Shown in pieces: positions 53,837-62,659 of a DNA stretch of 64,000 nucleotides. The stretch comes from CAUTYU01 sp963545205 (GTDB lineage: Bacteria > Desulfobacterota > Desulfovibrionia > Desulfovibrionales > Desulfomicrobiaceae). Numbering within the stretch: position 1 is the stretch's first letter; each line of letters starts with the position of its first letter. The translations under genes were made by a program, and so were the position numbers. The notes beneath the pieces are model-generated. The model did no database searches and was not told where the DNA came from. It was given only the letters and a program-made list of their open reading frames with translations. The stretch lies in the NCBI GenBank assembly GCA_963545205.1, contig CAUUHW010000005.1, forward strand, positions 1 through 64,000. Direction: 5' to 3'.

Positions 53837-55240
53837 TTATTTAACTAATGTGAAAGTACGGCTTGCGACAGGCAAAAGTACAACAATCAAAAAATAAAAA
53901 CAAATTCCTGCTATAACTCCAAAAACAAGTCCTGGTTTCATCTCCGGACTCCACGCGCTATTTACTATAACTTCCTGTTCTACCGCCTGTATTTCTTCTT
54001 TTGTTCGCATTTCCATACGCCAACCAGGCCAGTTATCCATAAACCAATGATTGACGAGCCAGATATTGATAAGCCAGATCATTGGAATCATGGGAAACTG
54101 TTGCGGGTGAGAAAAACCTTTTTGCGTCCCAAGAAAATTATGCGCGTACATATAATAAAGGCAGGTAATGATGATACCCAAAATAGCTACCAGACCGGTG
54201 CGAACAAGCGCATTTACCGGAGTACTCCATTTTGTCGGCCAGTTACCGCAGTAAAATTGTATAAAAAGAGCCGGAACAAGGAAAAAGATCGCGGTTTCTC
54301 CAACATGCAGCCAACGCCAATCAGGCGCGGCATCACGACGATGTCCACGAATAGCTTCTCCCCACAAGAGTTCCTGCATAAACCAGAAGAAAAAGCACAA
54401 AGCCAGAGAAATAACAATAATTCCAAAAAAGATGGCAAGACGACGAGGCCAGGGGCGCCTGATTAAGATAAAAGGATACCGCTCCCAAATGCCTTCCATG
54501 AACCAGACAACAACAGTACAACACATAATCCAGGCGACATGAAAATTAGCAGATACAGTCTGCGCAAACTCACTCCAGTAAGGCGGGCAGATCGCGGTAA
54601 AATACTGCCAGGGATAGTACAATATCCCCATATGGTTATGCATGGTTGTCAAATAGATAATCGTGGAAAGAAAAAACGTGGCCAGCAGGATAGTTGCGCC
54701 ACGTACAGGCTGGGGACTGCTGCTCCAGGGTTCTCCCTCAAGAGCCACAACCCAGGCAGGACTGATCCAGGACGCGATAACAGCAAACATCATGCAGCCC
54801 TGGGAGGCATATTCAACAGCATAGAATTCAGTAAGTCCCGGAAGTTTGAGAAGCTGATCAGGATTAAAATAGGGCAAGGCAAGATTGCCAAGAAAACCTT
54901 CAAAAAAGCCATCAATCACCAGTATCATGATGCCAACAGTTACAAGAGAAAGAATAATTCCCTTTTTCAAGGGGTGCGCGGTCCTTAACCATTCACGCTT
55001 GAACGGCCAGAAGTCAAAGATATAGGCAACCCAGATAAGGATAATCAAAAGCCACCGGCAATAGTTATACCCCAGATAGGGAGTATAAAAACGCATAATT
55101 CCACGTGGGTCCTGAAATATCCACCAGGTAACCGCAAAAAGAGCCAGGGTAAAAACAAGATTGACCAAGGCGGGCAAAGGCCCGTTCCAACGTTTCACGA
55201 GCTTGCGCTCTTCAAGGTATCCGATATGTCCTTCTGCCAT
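53837..55240 (-). CDS. 11-TM integral membrane protein of unknown family
   Basis: 467 residues from the ATG at 55240, which has AGGAGGAGG at ideal distance; the frame opens 14 codons earlier. About eleven hydrophobic helices, rich in Trp/Phe/Tyr. Membrane-edge motifs include TTMHNHMGILYYPW, ANFHVAWIMCC and WRWLHVGET; such His could bind a metal, heme or quinone. Not recognised as a known transporter. Paired with the Tat-exported MBL hydrolase, so it may be a transporter or a membrane redox partner for it. Confidence 0.8.
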   Translation of the reverse strand: MAEGHIGYLEERKLVKRWNGPLPALVNLVFTLALFAVTWWIFQDPRGIMRFYTPYLGYNYCRWLLIILIWVAYIFDFWPFKREWLRTAHPLKKGIILSLVTVGIMILVIDGFFEGFLGNLALPYFNPDQLLKLPGLTEFYAVEYASQGCMMFAVIASWISPAWVVALEGEPWSSSPQPVRGATILLATFFLSTIIYLTTMHNHMGILYYPWQYFTAICPPYWSEFAQTVSANFHVAWIMCCTVVVWFMEGIWERYPFILIRRPWPRRLAIFFGIIVISLALCFFFWFMQELLWGEAIRGHRRDAAPDWRWLHVGETAIFFLVPALFIQFYCGNWPTKWSTPVNALVRTGLVAILGIIITCLYYMYAHNFLGTQKGFSHPQQFPMIPMIWLINIWLVNHWFMDNWPGWRMEMRTKEEIQAVEQEVIVNSAWSPEMKPGLVFGVIAGICFYFLIVVLLPVASRTFTLVK

Positions 55241-55402
55241 AATAACCTCCTCCTGATTATTCACCATGCGTTCCCGCCACAATTAAAAATCAGACCTGCC
55301 CCTACTACCTGCAAAATTTGTTTTTTTTATCTCCTCCTTCTTGCTTTCTCTGCTGCACCCCAAATGTTGACATATTTTTTCATGTACCCTGTTTGTTAAG
55401 AT

Positions 55403-56059
55403 TCAGTTCCTTTCCCCCGCCAAAAGCAAAAAATATGATTCAGCTGCCTGCGCGGCAAGTTTTCCATCTGCCTTGCGACAGGCGTTAAGGATTTGTGCCA
55501 AAAAAGCAAAAAGCTGTTCCCAATAGTCCCTGTCATTTTTCTTTAAGGTTTGCTGCAAGAACTTCAGGTTCGGGAGCGTCACGCTCATTGCCCTTGTAAG
55601 CTGATTGTTTTTAATACAGTGAAGCAATTCTATAAAAAAACGGTGTTGCGCGTCAGCGAAAGCCTGTGTATTCATGGCATGCAAGGCGATTCCCGCTTTT
55701 GGTAAAAGATTTTCCAGGGTTAAAATCTGTGTCGGAGTAATATGTTCTGTAATCCTGGCACAGAGATTTGGAAAAAGAAGCAAACTGGCTTCCAGACATT
55801 CCTGTTGCGAATTGAAGAAACTTTTTTGAACCGCTGTTTTTTCTGGATAAGCCGTAACATAGGCCCCACTCCCCTGCCGCAGCTCTAAAATTCCTTTTCC
55901 GCACAGGGAGTAAAGCGCGGAACGCAAGGTTCCGCGACTCACCTGCATCTCCTTGCACAACTGCCGCTCCGGCGGCAATTTTTCCCAGATTTTCCACCGG
56001 CCTTTTCGAATAGCTTCTTCCAGCTTTTGCTCCAGTAACGCCTGCTTGGTCTGTCCCAT
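55403..56059 (-). CDS. GntR-family regulator (FadR/FCD type)
   Basis: 218 residues. Winged helix with LPPERQLCKEMQVSRGTLRS and ILELRQGSGAYV (residues 28-70), then an all-helical FCD-like domain with EASLLLFPNLCARI and DAQHRFFIELLH. It sits 162 bases upstream of the 11-TM gene on the same strand. Two FadR-type palindromes lie just upstream of it, consistent with autoregulation. Confidence 0.88.
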   Translation of the reverse strand: MGQTKQALLEQKLEEAIRKGRWKIWEKLPPERQLCKEMQVSRGTLRSALYSLCGKGILELRQGSGAYVTAYPEKTAVQKSFFNSQQECLEASLLLFPNLCARITEHITPTQILTLENLLPKAGIALHAMNTQAFADAQHRFFIELLHCIKNNQLTRAMSVTLPNLKFLQQTLKKNDRDYWEQLFAFLAQILNACRKADGKLAAQAAESYFLLLAGERN

Positions 56060-56168
56060 TTTTACCTTACTTTCTTCATTACCTTCTTGCTTTTTTTAGG
56101 CAATACCCAAAAAAATAACAGGAGCTACACTCTGTTTCGACTGATTTTATTCATTTATTCCTTCAAAA

Positions 56169-56181
56169 TTGGTATATCCAA
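56169..56181. promoter_or_regulatory. FadR-type operator candidate 1
   Basis: TTGGTATATCCAA, an inverted repeat with outer arms TTGG/CCAA, 110 bases upstream of the GntR regulator start. It resembles the second site at 56262. Confidence 0.45.
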
Positions 56182-56261
56182 AAAAACATGCATCTTTCAA
56201 AATGGCACAACATTTTTCCATAAAAACAGATAACACTACTTAATACAAAACAAAATAAAAA

Positions 56262-56274
56262 TTGGTTCAACCAA
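56262..56274. promoter_or_regulatory. FadR-type operator candidate 2
   Basis: TTGGTTCAACCAA is a perfect palindrome and contains TGGT-N3-ACCA, the general form of FadR-subfamily GntR sites. About 200 bases upstream of the regulator. Confidence 0.5.
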
Positions 56275-56342
56275 AAGAGAATGAACAAAAATCAGGCTTC
56301 GTTCAAAAAGAAGCAGAGAGAAGACAGAAAGCGAGGTGACTG

Positions 56343-57635
56343 TCATTTTTTGTTTTCTAGAAGAGTAAAAAAGCTGTTACGCCATAAATCAATAGCGTAT
56401 TCAAACGCTTTATAAAGGGGAGTGTATTGCTTATCAAGATGGATATGCTTATCAGAAGAAAAATGCTGTGCCTGAGTTGAACATAAAATCAAAACAGCGT
56501 GAAGTCTTTTGTCTTTATAAAAAGGTTTGGCAAAATATGATCGTATTCCATAGGGATTAAAAAGAACCCAATCAATGGATTTTATACTGTCCTGAGTATC
56601 TTCAACGAGAAGAAAAGGAAGATCGTAACGCTCTATTTCCAATGCGATTGTTCCATCATAAGCATAAGTGGCACCCCATTGCATTTTTGTAAATGGTTTT
56701 CCAGCTCCATAAACCCGAACAATCCCCTGACTGCTTTTTATATCTGAAAATAGTATTCCATCCATACAATCTGGAAAATAATTATACAACAGGATCTCAA
56801 GACTTTCTTTAAGAGATGATGATTTTTTAATTTTGTCAATCAACATGCTCGCGTATCTTTTTTCTTCCGCATCGGAATAATATTGTTCATGAAAAATTCG
56901 CATAAAGACAACACGAAAAAAATTATTTTTAACCATGTTAATACGGACCTGGGCGTTAAATACAGTTCCGCATATATCTTTGAATGTCTGGATTCCGGCC
57001 CAACTTTTGCCTGCCATAGGAAAGCAATCCTGCCATGAACAATTTTCCACGCGCCCGGGAAGAATATCCTCCAGAACAATTTTTTCTCCATTTTCTGGAA
57101 CAGAGGCCTGAAAAAGCTCGATTGCCGCCTGATTAGCAAGGGTTACAGTCTTGTCATAAAAATCAACCTCCAAAACAGGATAGCTTGCCTGAAAAAAATA
57201 CTGGCAGGACTGTTCATTCATAAAATTTTCAGTAAGCAAAACCGAAGGCAGTTCCTGGAGTATTCCAGAAAGAATTTCAGAAGAACCCAGGTGCGACCAA
57301 CCCTGCAACCAAAAAAACAATTTTCCTTGCTGCGCAGGCGATTGAACCCGGAAAACAATCTCAGCCTGAGTGCCACTGGCAATAACGTCCCAAAACTCAA
57401 AAAAAAGATGCCAATCACTTTTGCAGACAACCTGTTGGCGATACTGGCTGTCTTTTAATAGTCGTGCGGTATTTTCTCCCAAAAGAGGATGGCACCACTG
57501 GTTCAAAATTTTCAGACGCGATTTTGTTCTTTCAAATTCCCAGAAAAGACCAGAAAAACCAGCACTCCAACGAGAAAATATACTTTCTGCCCTGGGAGCA
57601 ACTAAAGAAAACAAGCCCTCTTCTTTCTTATGCAT
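56343..57635 (-). CDS. Putative PAS/GAF sensor protein without an output domain
   Basis: 430 residues, soluble. A middle segment reads YPVLEVDFYDKTVTLANQAA, a PAS-like start, and the C-terminal part (about 255-415) resembles a GAF domain. No kinase, GGDEF, HTH or methyl-accepting domain is visible. It ends 283 bases upstream of the GntR gene on the same strand. Role unknown; possibly a partner for the chemoreceptor gene that faces away on the other side. Confidence 0.6.
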   Translation of the reverse strand: MHKKEEGLFSLVAPRAESIFSRWSAGFSGLFWEFERTKSRLKILNQWCHPLLGENTARLLKDSQYRQQVVCKSDWHLFFEFWDVIASGTQAEIVFRVQSPAQQGKLFFWLQGWSHLGSSEILSGILQELPSVLLTENFMNEQSCQYFFQASYPVLEVDFYDKTVTLANQAAIELFQASVPENGEKIVLEDILPGRVENCSWQDCFPMAGKSWAGIQTFKDICGTVFNAQVRINMVKNNFFRVVFMRIFHEQYYSDAEEKRYASMLIDKIKKSSSLKESLEILLYNYFPDCMDGILFSDIKSSQGIVRVYGAGKPFTKMQWGATYAYDGTIALEIERYDLPFLLVEDTQDSIKSIDWVLFNPYGIRSYFAKPFYKDKRLHAVLILCSTQAQHFSSDKHIHLDKQYTPLYKAFEYAIDLWRNSFFTLLENKK

Positions 57636-57901
57636 AGTCCGTCCTAGTATAAAATTATTTTTAAATGATATTGTCCCAAATATCCAAAAGACACAAGAGC
57701 TGCGGGCGTGGCTTTGAACACCGCCACACCAGCAGATTGCGACTGCTTACAATAAATCAGCAGGGAAAAGTATCAAAAGCATTCAACCTCCTGTCTCCCC
57801 AACAGGCTCTTGCATTCAGAAAAGAAAAAACGATTTTACTTTCACCGAAAATTTTACTAACCTGTAAAAATATAAATTTTTTAATTGGAAAGGAGTGCAT
57901 T

Positions 57902-59586
57902 ATGGCAAGCTGATATAACAATTTGAAAAAACAGAAAAAACGATCATTTTGCCAACCTGCGAACGCAAGTTGAAGATATTATATACAACTTTGAAAAGAA
58001 TAATAATTTTGACAAAATAAATACAGATTTACTTTCTGATGAACTCAAGCAGATAGCTGCTTCCTTCAATATGCTGATAGAAAAATTTAAGGAAAAAACA
58101 GAAAAAAACGATACAAAATGGACGGAAATAAAAAGTAAAATAGAAGAAACCATAGCAGAAAATAAAAGTATTTCTGCTATTCGAGTAGAAAAAAAGGGCC
58201 TGCCTGAGGAACAAAGAGATATTTTTTCTCTTTTTAATATGCTGTGTGAAAAATGTAAAAAAGAAATTGACTATCAGGAACTGAGAATAAAAGTTATCAA
58301 CAATGCTGTCTCCTCCGGATTATGGCACATGAAAATCGATGGAAACATGAATGTCGTGCAAACAACCTGGTCTGATGATTTTTGCAAGATGATAGGTTTT
58401 CATGATCTCAATGATTTTCCAAATGAGTTAAATTCCTGGTCAGACAGATTGTATCCGGAAGACGCTCAAAACACCCTTAACGCCTTTGGCGCGTGCATTT
58501 CTGATTTTAGCGGCCAAACAGTCTATGATGTGAACTACCGGCTCAGACTCAAGGATGAAACCTACAAATGGTTTCGGGCCGCAGGACATACTATACGGGA
58601 CAAGGACGGGAAACCCCTCGAAATAATAGGAATTTTTGTCAATATAGATGAACGGGTAACGCAGGGCAGGGAACTTGATTATACTGTCAGCAGATATGAG
58701 CTGATAGATTCTATTCTTACGGAAGGTTCATGGAACATGAGAATAGCGGGAAAAGCCCCTGTAAACCCTGACAATGAATTCTGGTGGTCAAATCAGTTCA
58801 GAAGACTGCTTGGTTTTGAAAACACAAAAGACTTTCCGAATGTGTTAAGTTCCTGGGCGGACAGGTTGCACCCGGAAGATAAAAATAGAACACTGGAGGC
58901 TTTCAACTCTCATCTCATGGACTATTCAGGAAAGACACCATTTAATCTGGAATACAGATTGGCGAAAAAAGATGGAACATACAGATGGTTCAAGGCTATT
59001 GGAAAAACATTAAGAGAAGATGACGGTACACCTATCCTTGTCGCCGGAGCGATTGAAGATATTACAGCGCAAAAGGAAAAAATAGAATTTGACAACAATC
59101 TCAATTCGATGCTTTCTTCTTTGGCAAGCGCGATAGAACAAATAAGCATCTCAATGAATGATACAACAGAAAAAATACATGAAATTTCCAATGAACAGAA
59201 ACATATGATAAACGCGGCAAAAGAAGCGAGACAAAAAACGGATGAAGCAATGAAGATTACAGGGGCCATCATAAATATATCTGACCAGACAAACCTCTTG
59301 TCTTTGAACGCGTCTATTGAAGCGGCACGAGCCGGAGAAGCCCAGGGGCTTTGCCGTTGTTGCTGACGAAGTAAGAAAACTCGCCGCAAGCAGCACAGAG
59401 GCAGCGGCTCAAGTAACAGACGGTTTGTCAGGAATGGACAACTCTATAGAAAATATAACAAAAAGGATTGACGCGACAAATGATCTTGTCCACCCCCAGT
59501 CATCGAACATGGAAGAAATAAACGCGACTATTCAGGAAATAAACGCGACTGCAACAGATTTGTCAAATCTTGTAAACAGACAATAA
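57902..59586 (+). pseudogene. Double-PAS methyl-accepting chemotaxis protein, frameshifted at both ends
   Basis: GGAAAGGAG leads to ATG at 57902, but TGA follows after three codons. The protein then continues in a second frame from about 57945 (NLRTQVEDIIYNFE) into the long open part with two PAS_3 domains (residues about 75-200 and 210-340; paired WF/YRWF and EDIT ends). The signalling tip DQTNLLSLNASIEAARAGEA breaks at about 59340 and resumes as RGFAVVADEVRKLA in another frame to 59586. No TM helix is seen, so it was cytoplasmic. Non-functional as read. Confidence 0.85.
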
Positions 59587-59712
59587 CCGGGTAGATTCAT
59601 TAACCACTTCTGAACAGTGTATGCCTCTATACCATGGAGACAATAGAATTCTTCCAACCGTTGAACCACATCGTCCTGGCATTTTGGGCCAGAAAAACCA
59701 TGAGGAGAGATT

Positions 59713-60996
59713 ATGGAGCGTAAACAAAAGAAAATACTTGACTGGTATTTCAACTCAAACCTGCTGCTCAGGATTTTAATCGGACTTGTTGCCGGAGTCA
59801 TAGCAGGCGTTATCTTTGGACCCAAATTAAGTTTTCTGACCCTCTTAGGATCCATTTTGGTCAATCTGCTGAAAATGATAGTGATGCCTGTCATTCTTTC
59901 CACCTTGGTTGTTGGCGCATCAAGCATTAATCCAAGCGCTCTTGGCCGGGTCGGCGTCAAAATACTTGCTTTTTATCTTTTCACGTCCGCTTTTGCCGTG
60001 GCAACCGGACTCTTGATGGGCAATATTTTCAAACCTGGAACAGGACTTGACCTCAGTTCCACGGCAGACGCCGCGGGCAAGGTCTTAACCCAGCCCAGCC
60101 TGTCTGACACCTTTCTTTCAATCATTCCCAAAAATCCGTTTGGAGCAATTTCCGGCGGCGCGGTACTCCCCACCATTTTCTTTGCTATTTTGCTTGGAAT
60201 CGCGCTCTCTTATTTACGCAGAAGCAAGGATAAAAAAATTCAACAAAGTGGAGAAATCGTCTTTAGCTTCTTTAATGGCCTTGCAGAAGCCATGTATCTG
60301 ATTGTTCACGGAGTACTGCAGTACGCCCCAATAGGCGTTTTCGCCCTTATTGCTGTTGTATTCGGAACTCATGGGGCAAATGCTTTTGGCCCTCTTGGAA
60401 CAGTTACCGGCGCGGCTTTTCTGGGCTATATTCTGCATGTCGTTGTTTTTTACAGCGTGATTCTTTTTGCTGGAGGGATAAACCCGCTTACTTTTCTGAA
60501 AGGAGTCAGGACTCCGCTGCTGACCGCCTTTGTCACCCGTACCTCCTCTGGAACATTACCTGTTACCATGGATGCCGCTGAAAATAATTTTGGCATTTCC
60601 CGTAAGGTTTACTCCTTTACCCTGCCTCTTGGCGCGACCGTAAATATGGACGGAACAGCCATTTACCAGGGAGTTTGTGCCCTGTTTATCGGTTTTGCTA
60701 TTGGCATGCCCCTTACATTCACGCAACAGATCACAGTCATTCTAACAGCTGTGCTGGCTTCCATTGGAACAGCCGGAGTCCCTGGAGCCGGAGCCATAAT
60801 GCTGCTCATGGTTCTCAATTCCGTTGGCCTGCCTGTTGAAGCGGGCACTCCCGTTGCCGCAGCTTATGCCATGATTTTTGGTATTGACGCAATACTTGAT
60901 ATGGGCAGAACGGCTGTAAATGTTACCGGCGATATGGCTGGAACCCTTCTGGTCGCCAAAAGTGAAAAACAGATTGACAAGGAACGTATTCGTTGA
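59713..60996 (+). CDS. Dicarboxylate/amino acid:cation symporter (SDF/DAACS family)
   Basis: 427 residues, inner membrane. Family motifs: LLKMIVMPVILSTLVVGAS, FVTRTSSGTLPVTMDAAE (Ser-rich hairpin), LPLGATVNMDGTAIYQG (NMDGT) and AGVPGAGAIML. Imports dicarboxylates, aspartate or glutamate with Na+ or H+. GAGGAGAG precedes the ATG. The coupled racemase suggests an acidic amino acid as substrate. Confidence 0.94.
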   Translation: MERKQKKILDWYFNSNLLLRILIGLVAGVIAGVIFGPKLSFLTLLGSILVNLLKMIVMPVILSTLVVGASSINPSALGRVGVKILAFYLFTSAFAVATGLLMGNIFKPGTGLDLSSTADAAGKVLTQPSLSDTFLSIIPKNPFGAISGGAVLPTIFFAILLGIALSYLRRSKDKKIQQSGEIVFSFFNGLAEAMYLIVHGVLQYAPIGVFALIAVVFGTHGANAFGPLGTVTGAAFLGYILHVVVFYSVILFAGGINPLTFLKGVRTPLLTAFVTRTSSGTLPVTMDAAENNFGISRKVYSFTLPLGATVNMDGTAIYQGVCALFIGFAIGMPLTFTQQITVILTAVLASIGTAGVPGAGAIMLLMVLNSVGLPVEAGTPVAAAYAMIFGIDAILDMGRTAVNVTGDMAGTLLVAKSEKQIDKERIR

Positions 60997-61745
60997 ACCG
61001 AATTATTTTACTGGGTGGTGGAGTCGGCCCTTTGGCCGGACTGGAACTCCACCGCCTGGTTCTGCAAAACACAAAGGCGAACAAGGATCAGGAACACTTA
61101 AGAATTATTCATCTTTCCTGTCCAGACCTGATTGAAGACCGCACGGAGTGCCTGTTGGCCGGAGAGCCTGAAAAACCCGCTTTGGGCATGGCTGAAATCT
61201 TGCTGGCCGGAGCGGAGGCTGCTTCCCGCCTTGCGATGTCCTGTGTTGCCGGTATCCCCTGCAATACATTTCACGCAGCGCCAATCTGGGAACAGTTTAC
61301 CCGGCGCCTGACAGCAGCCGGATTTATCCACCCTGTCTTGAACATGATTGAAGAAACAATCTCCCATATTCTGACCAGGTATAAGTACGCCAGAAATATC
61401 GGGATACTCTCCACAACAGGCACCCGTAACTTCAAAATCTATTCAGAGCCTTTACAAAGATATGGTCTGAACGTGATAGAAGCCCAGGATCAGGAAAAAA
61501 CCCACTCCCTTATCTATAACCCGGACTGGGGCATAAAATCGCAAACCAGTATCTCGCAACGAGCCCGGATAGCTCTGCAAGAGCAAATTCTTGAACTTGA
61601 AAACAAGGGAGCGGAGCTGATTATTCTGGGCTGCACAGAACTGCCACTGGCCATACAAGGCACCCCGTCCTTTCAAACACCCCTGCTCGACCCCATGAAT
61701 ATTCTCGCGGCCCGTCTGGTCAGCGTGGCCAGCAGTAACAAATAA
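60993..61745 (+). CDS. Aspartate/glutamate racemase family protein
   Basis: 250 residues. Cofactor-independent racemase fold with LGGGVGPLAGLELHRL, AGIPCNTFHAAP (first catalytic Cys) and IILGCTELPLAI (second Cys). TTG start overlapping the symporter stop (TTGA), behind AAGGA, so the two are translationally coupled. Likely interconverts D- and L-aspartate or glutamate taken up by the symporter. Confidence 0.9.
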   Translation: MNRIILLGGGVGPLAGLELHRLVLQNTKANKDQEHLRIIHLSCPDLIEDRTECLLAGEPEKPALGMAEILLAGAEAASRLAMSCVAGIPCNTFHAAPIWEQFTRRLTAAGFIHPVLNMIEETISHILTRYKYARNIGILSTTGTRNFKIYSEPLQRYGLNVIEAQDQEKTHSLIYNPDWGIKSQTSISQRARIALQEQILELENKGAELIILGCTELPLAIQGTPSFQTPLLDPMNILAARLVSVASSNK

Positions 61746-61979
61746 CATGAAATGGAAAGGGAAGCTCTTCATAATTGCCAGCAACCGGTTGTATATCAAC
61801 CTGTTCTTTCTAATCACTGAAACAGAAACCGCACAGTAAAAAATATTCCCCCCAAAAACCACCTCCCGGCCTTAAATTCACCCACAACAACTTCTATTTT
61901 TTCAAAAAATTTAAAACTTCTTCAACCAGTAAGAAAAGCTCAAGAATCAACCACAGGGTGTTAACATTATTTTTTAGAG

Positions 61980-62008
61980 TTGACATTGTGTATCAAAAGA
62001 GTTACAGA
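61980..62008 (+). promoter_or_regulatory. Predicted promoter of the toxin-antitoxin-like operon
   Basis: TTGACA (61980-61985), 17 bases, TACAGA (62003-62008). Perfect -35 and weak -10, 33 bases before the antitoxin ATG. The 295 bases between the racemase and the antitoxin hold nothing else recognised. Confidence 0.45.
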
Positions 62009-62040
62009 TTAACCACAAAAACAAACCATAAGGAGGAAAA

Positions 62041-62292
62041 ATGACAAGTACGATGGTACATATACGTATAGATAAAGAACTCAAGGAAGAAGCCTGCGCC
62101 AAACTCGAACTTATGGGGCTTTCTCTTTCCGAGGCTGTGCGCCTTCTTTTGATCAGGATTGCAAGAGAAAATGTCCTCCCTTTTGAAATTAGGGTCCCCA
62201 ATGCTAAAACCAAACAAGCCATCAGTTGTGCAAAAAATGATGAATTCATTAAATTCAACTCGATTGAAGAATTGATAAACAGCGATGAATAA
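62041..62292 (+). CDS. RelB/DinJ-type antitoxin
   Basis: 83 residues. A ribbon-helix-helix start, MVHIRIDKELKEEACAKLEL then GLSLSEAVRLLLIRI, matches RelB/DinJ, the partners of YafQ-type toxins. ATAAGGAGG precedes the ATG. The stop overlaps the next gene's ATG by eight bases, usual in such operons. Confidence 0.9.
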   Translation: MTSTMVHIRIDKELKEEACAKLELMGLSLSEAVRLLLIRIARENVLPFEIRVPNAKTKQAISCAKNDEFIKFNSIEELINSDE

Positions 62293-62659
62293 GAGACAAT
62301 GTGAAGCAACAAAAATATTCAAGGAAGATCTACTTCGATTTAAAGACAACAAAAATCTTATAAAAAAAATCGAAAAAACAATAAATATTTTAGCAAATGA
62401 CCTTGAAAAATCAAATGAACTCTTTTTTTACCCTATTTTTGAAAAAGAAAAAAATTTTTATGAATGCAAATTACATTCAAATATTTTTATTATTTACAGG
62501 AAATACAATAAAAAAATTCAATTTATAAGAATAGGAAGATACAGAGATTTTGAATGCAGAACAAATGAATATACAATCGGATTTACAATGTCATGCGGAG
62601 AAAATGAATACAATAAAAAAAGTGAATTTTATAAAAATTTTTTGCATAAGGGGGAAAAT
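62285..62659 (+). CDS. YafQ/RelE-like toxin domain, open into the next gene
   Basis: 125 codons from ATG 62285 with no stop before the NhaC ATG at 62660, in the same frame. ATKIFKEDLLRFKDN, ILANDLEKSNELFF and FYECKLHSNIFIIYRKYNKK then IRIGRYRDFE follow the YafQ fold order. The usual catalytic His/Asp positions of YafQ (HxxxD in the strand and GSH near the end) read KLHSN and GRY here, so mRNA cleavage activity is doubtful. Extreme AT content. Either a degenerate toxin or the N-terminal part of a fusion. Confidence 0.65.

Noticed and set aside
61770..61815. Hairpin-like sequence after the racemase (CAACCGGTTG...TCAACCTGTT)
   Set aside because: Mismatched stem and no proper U tract; too weak for a terminator call.
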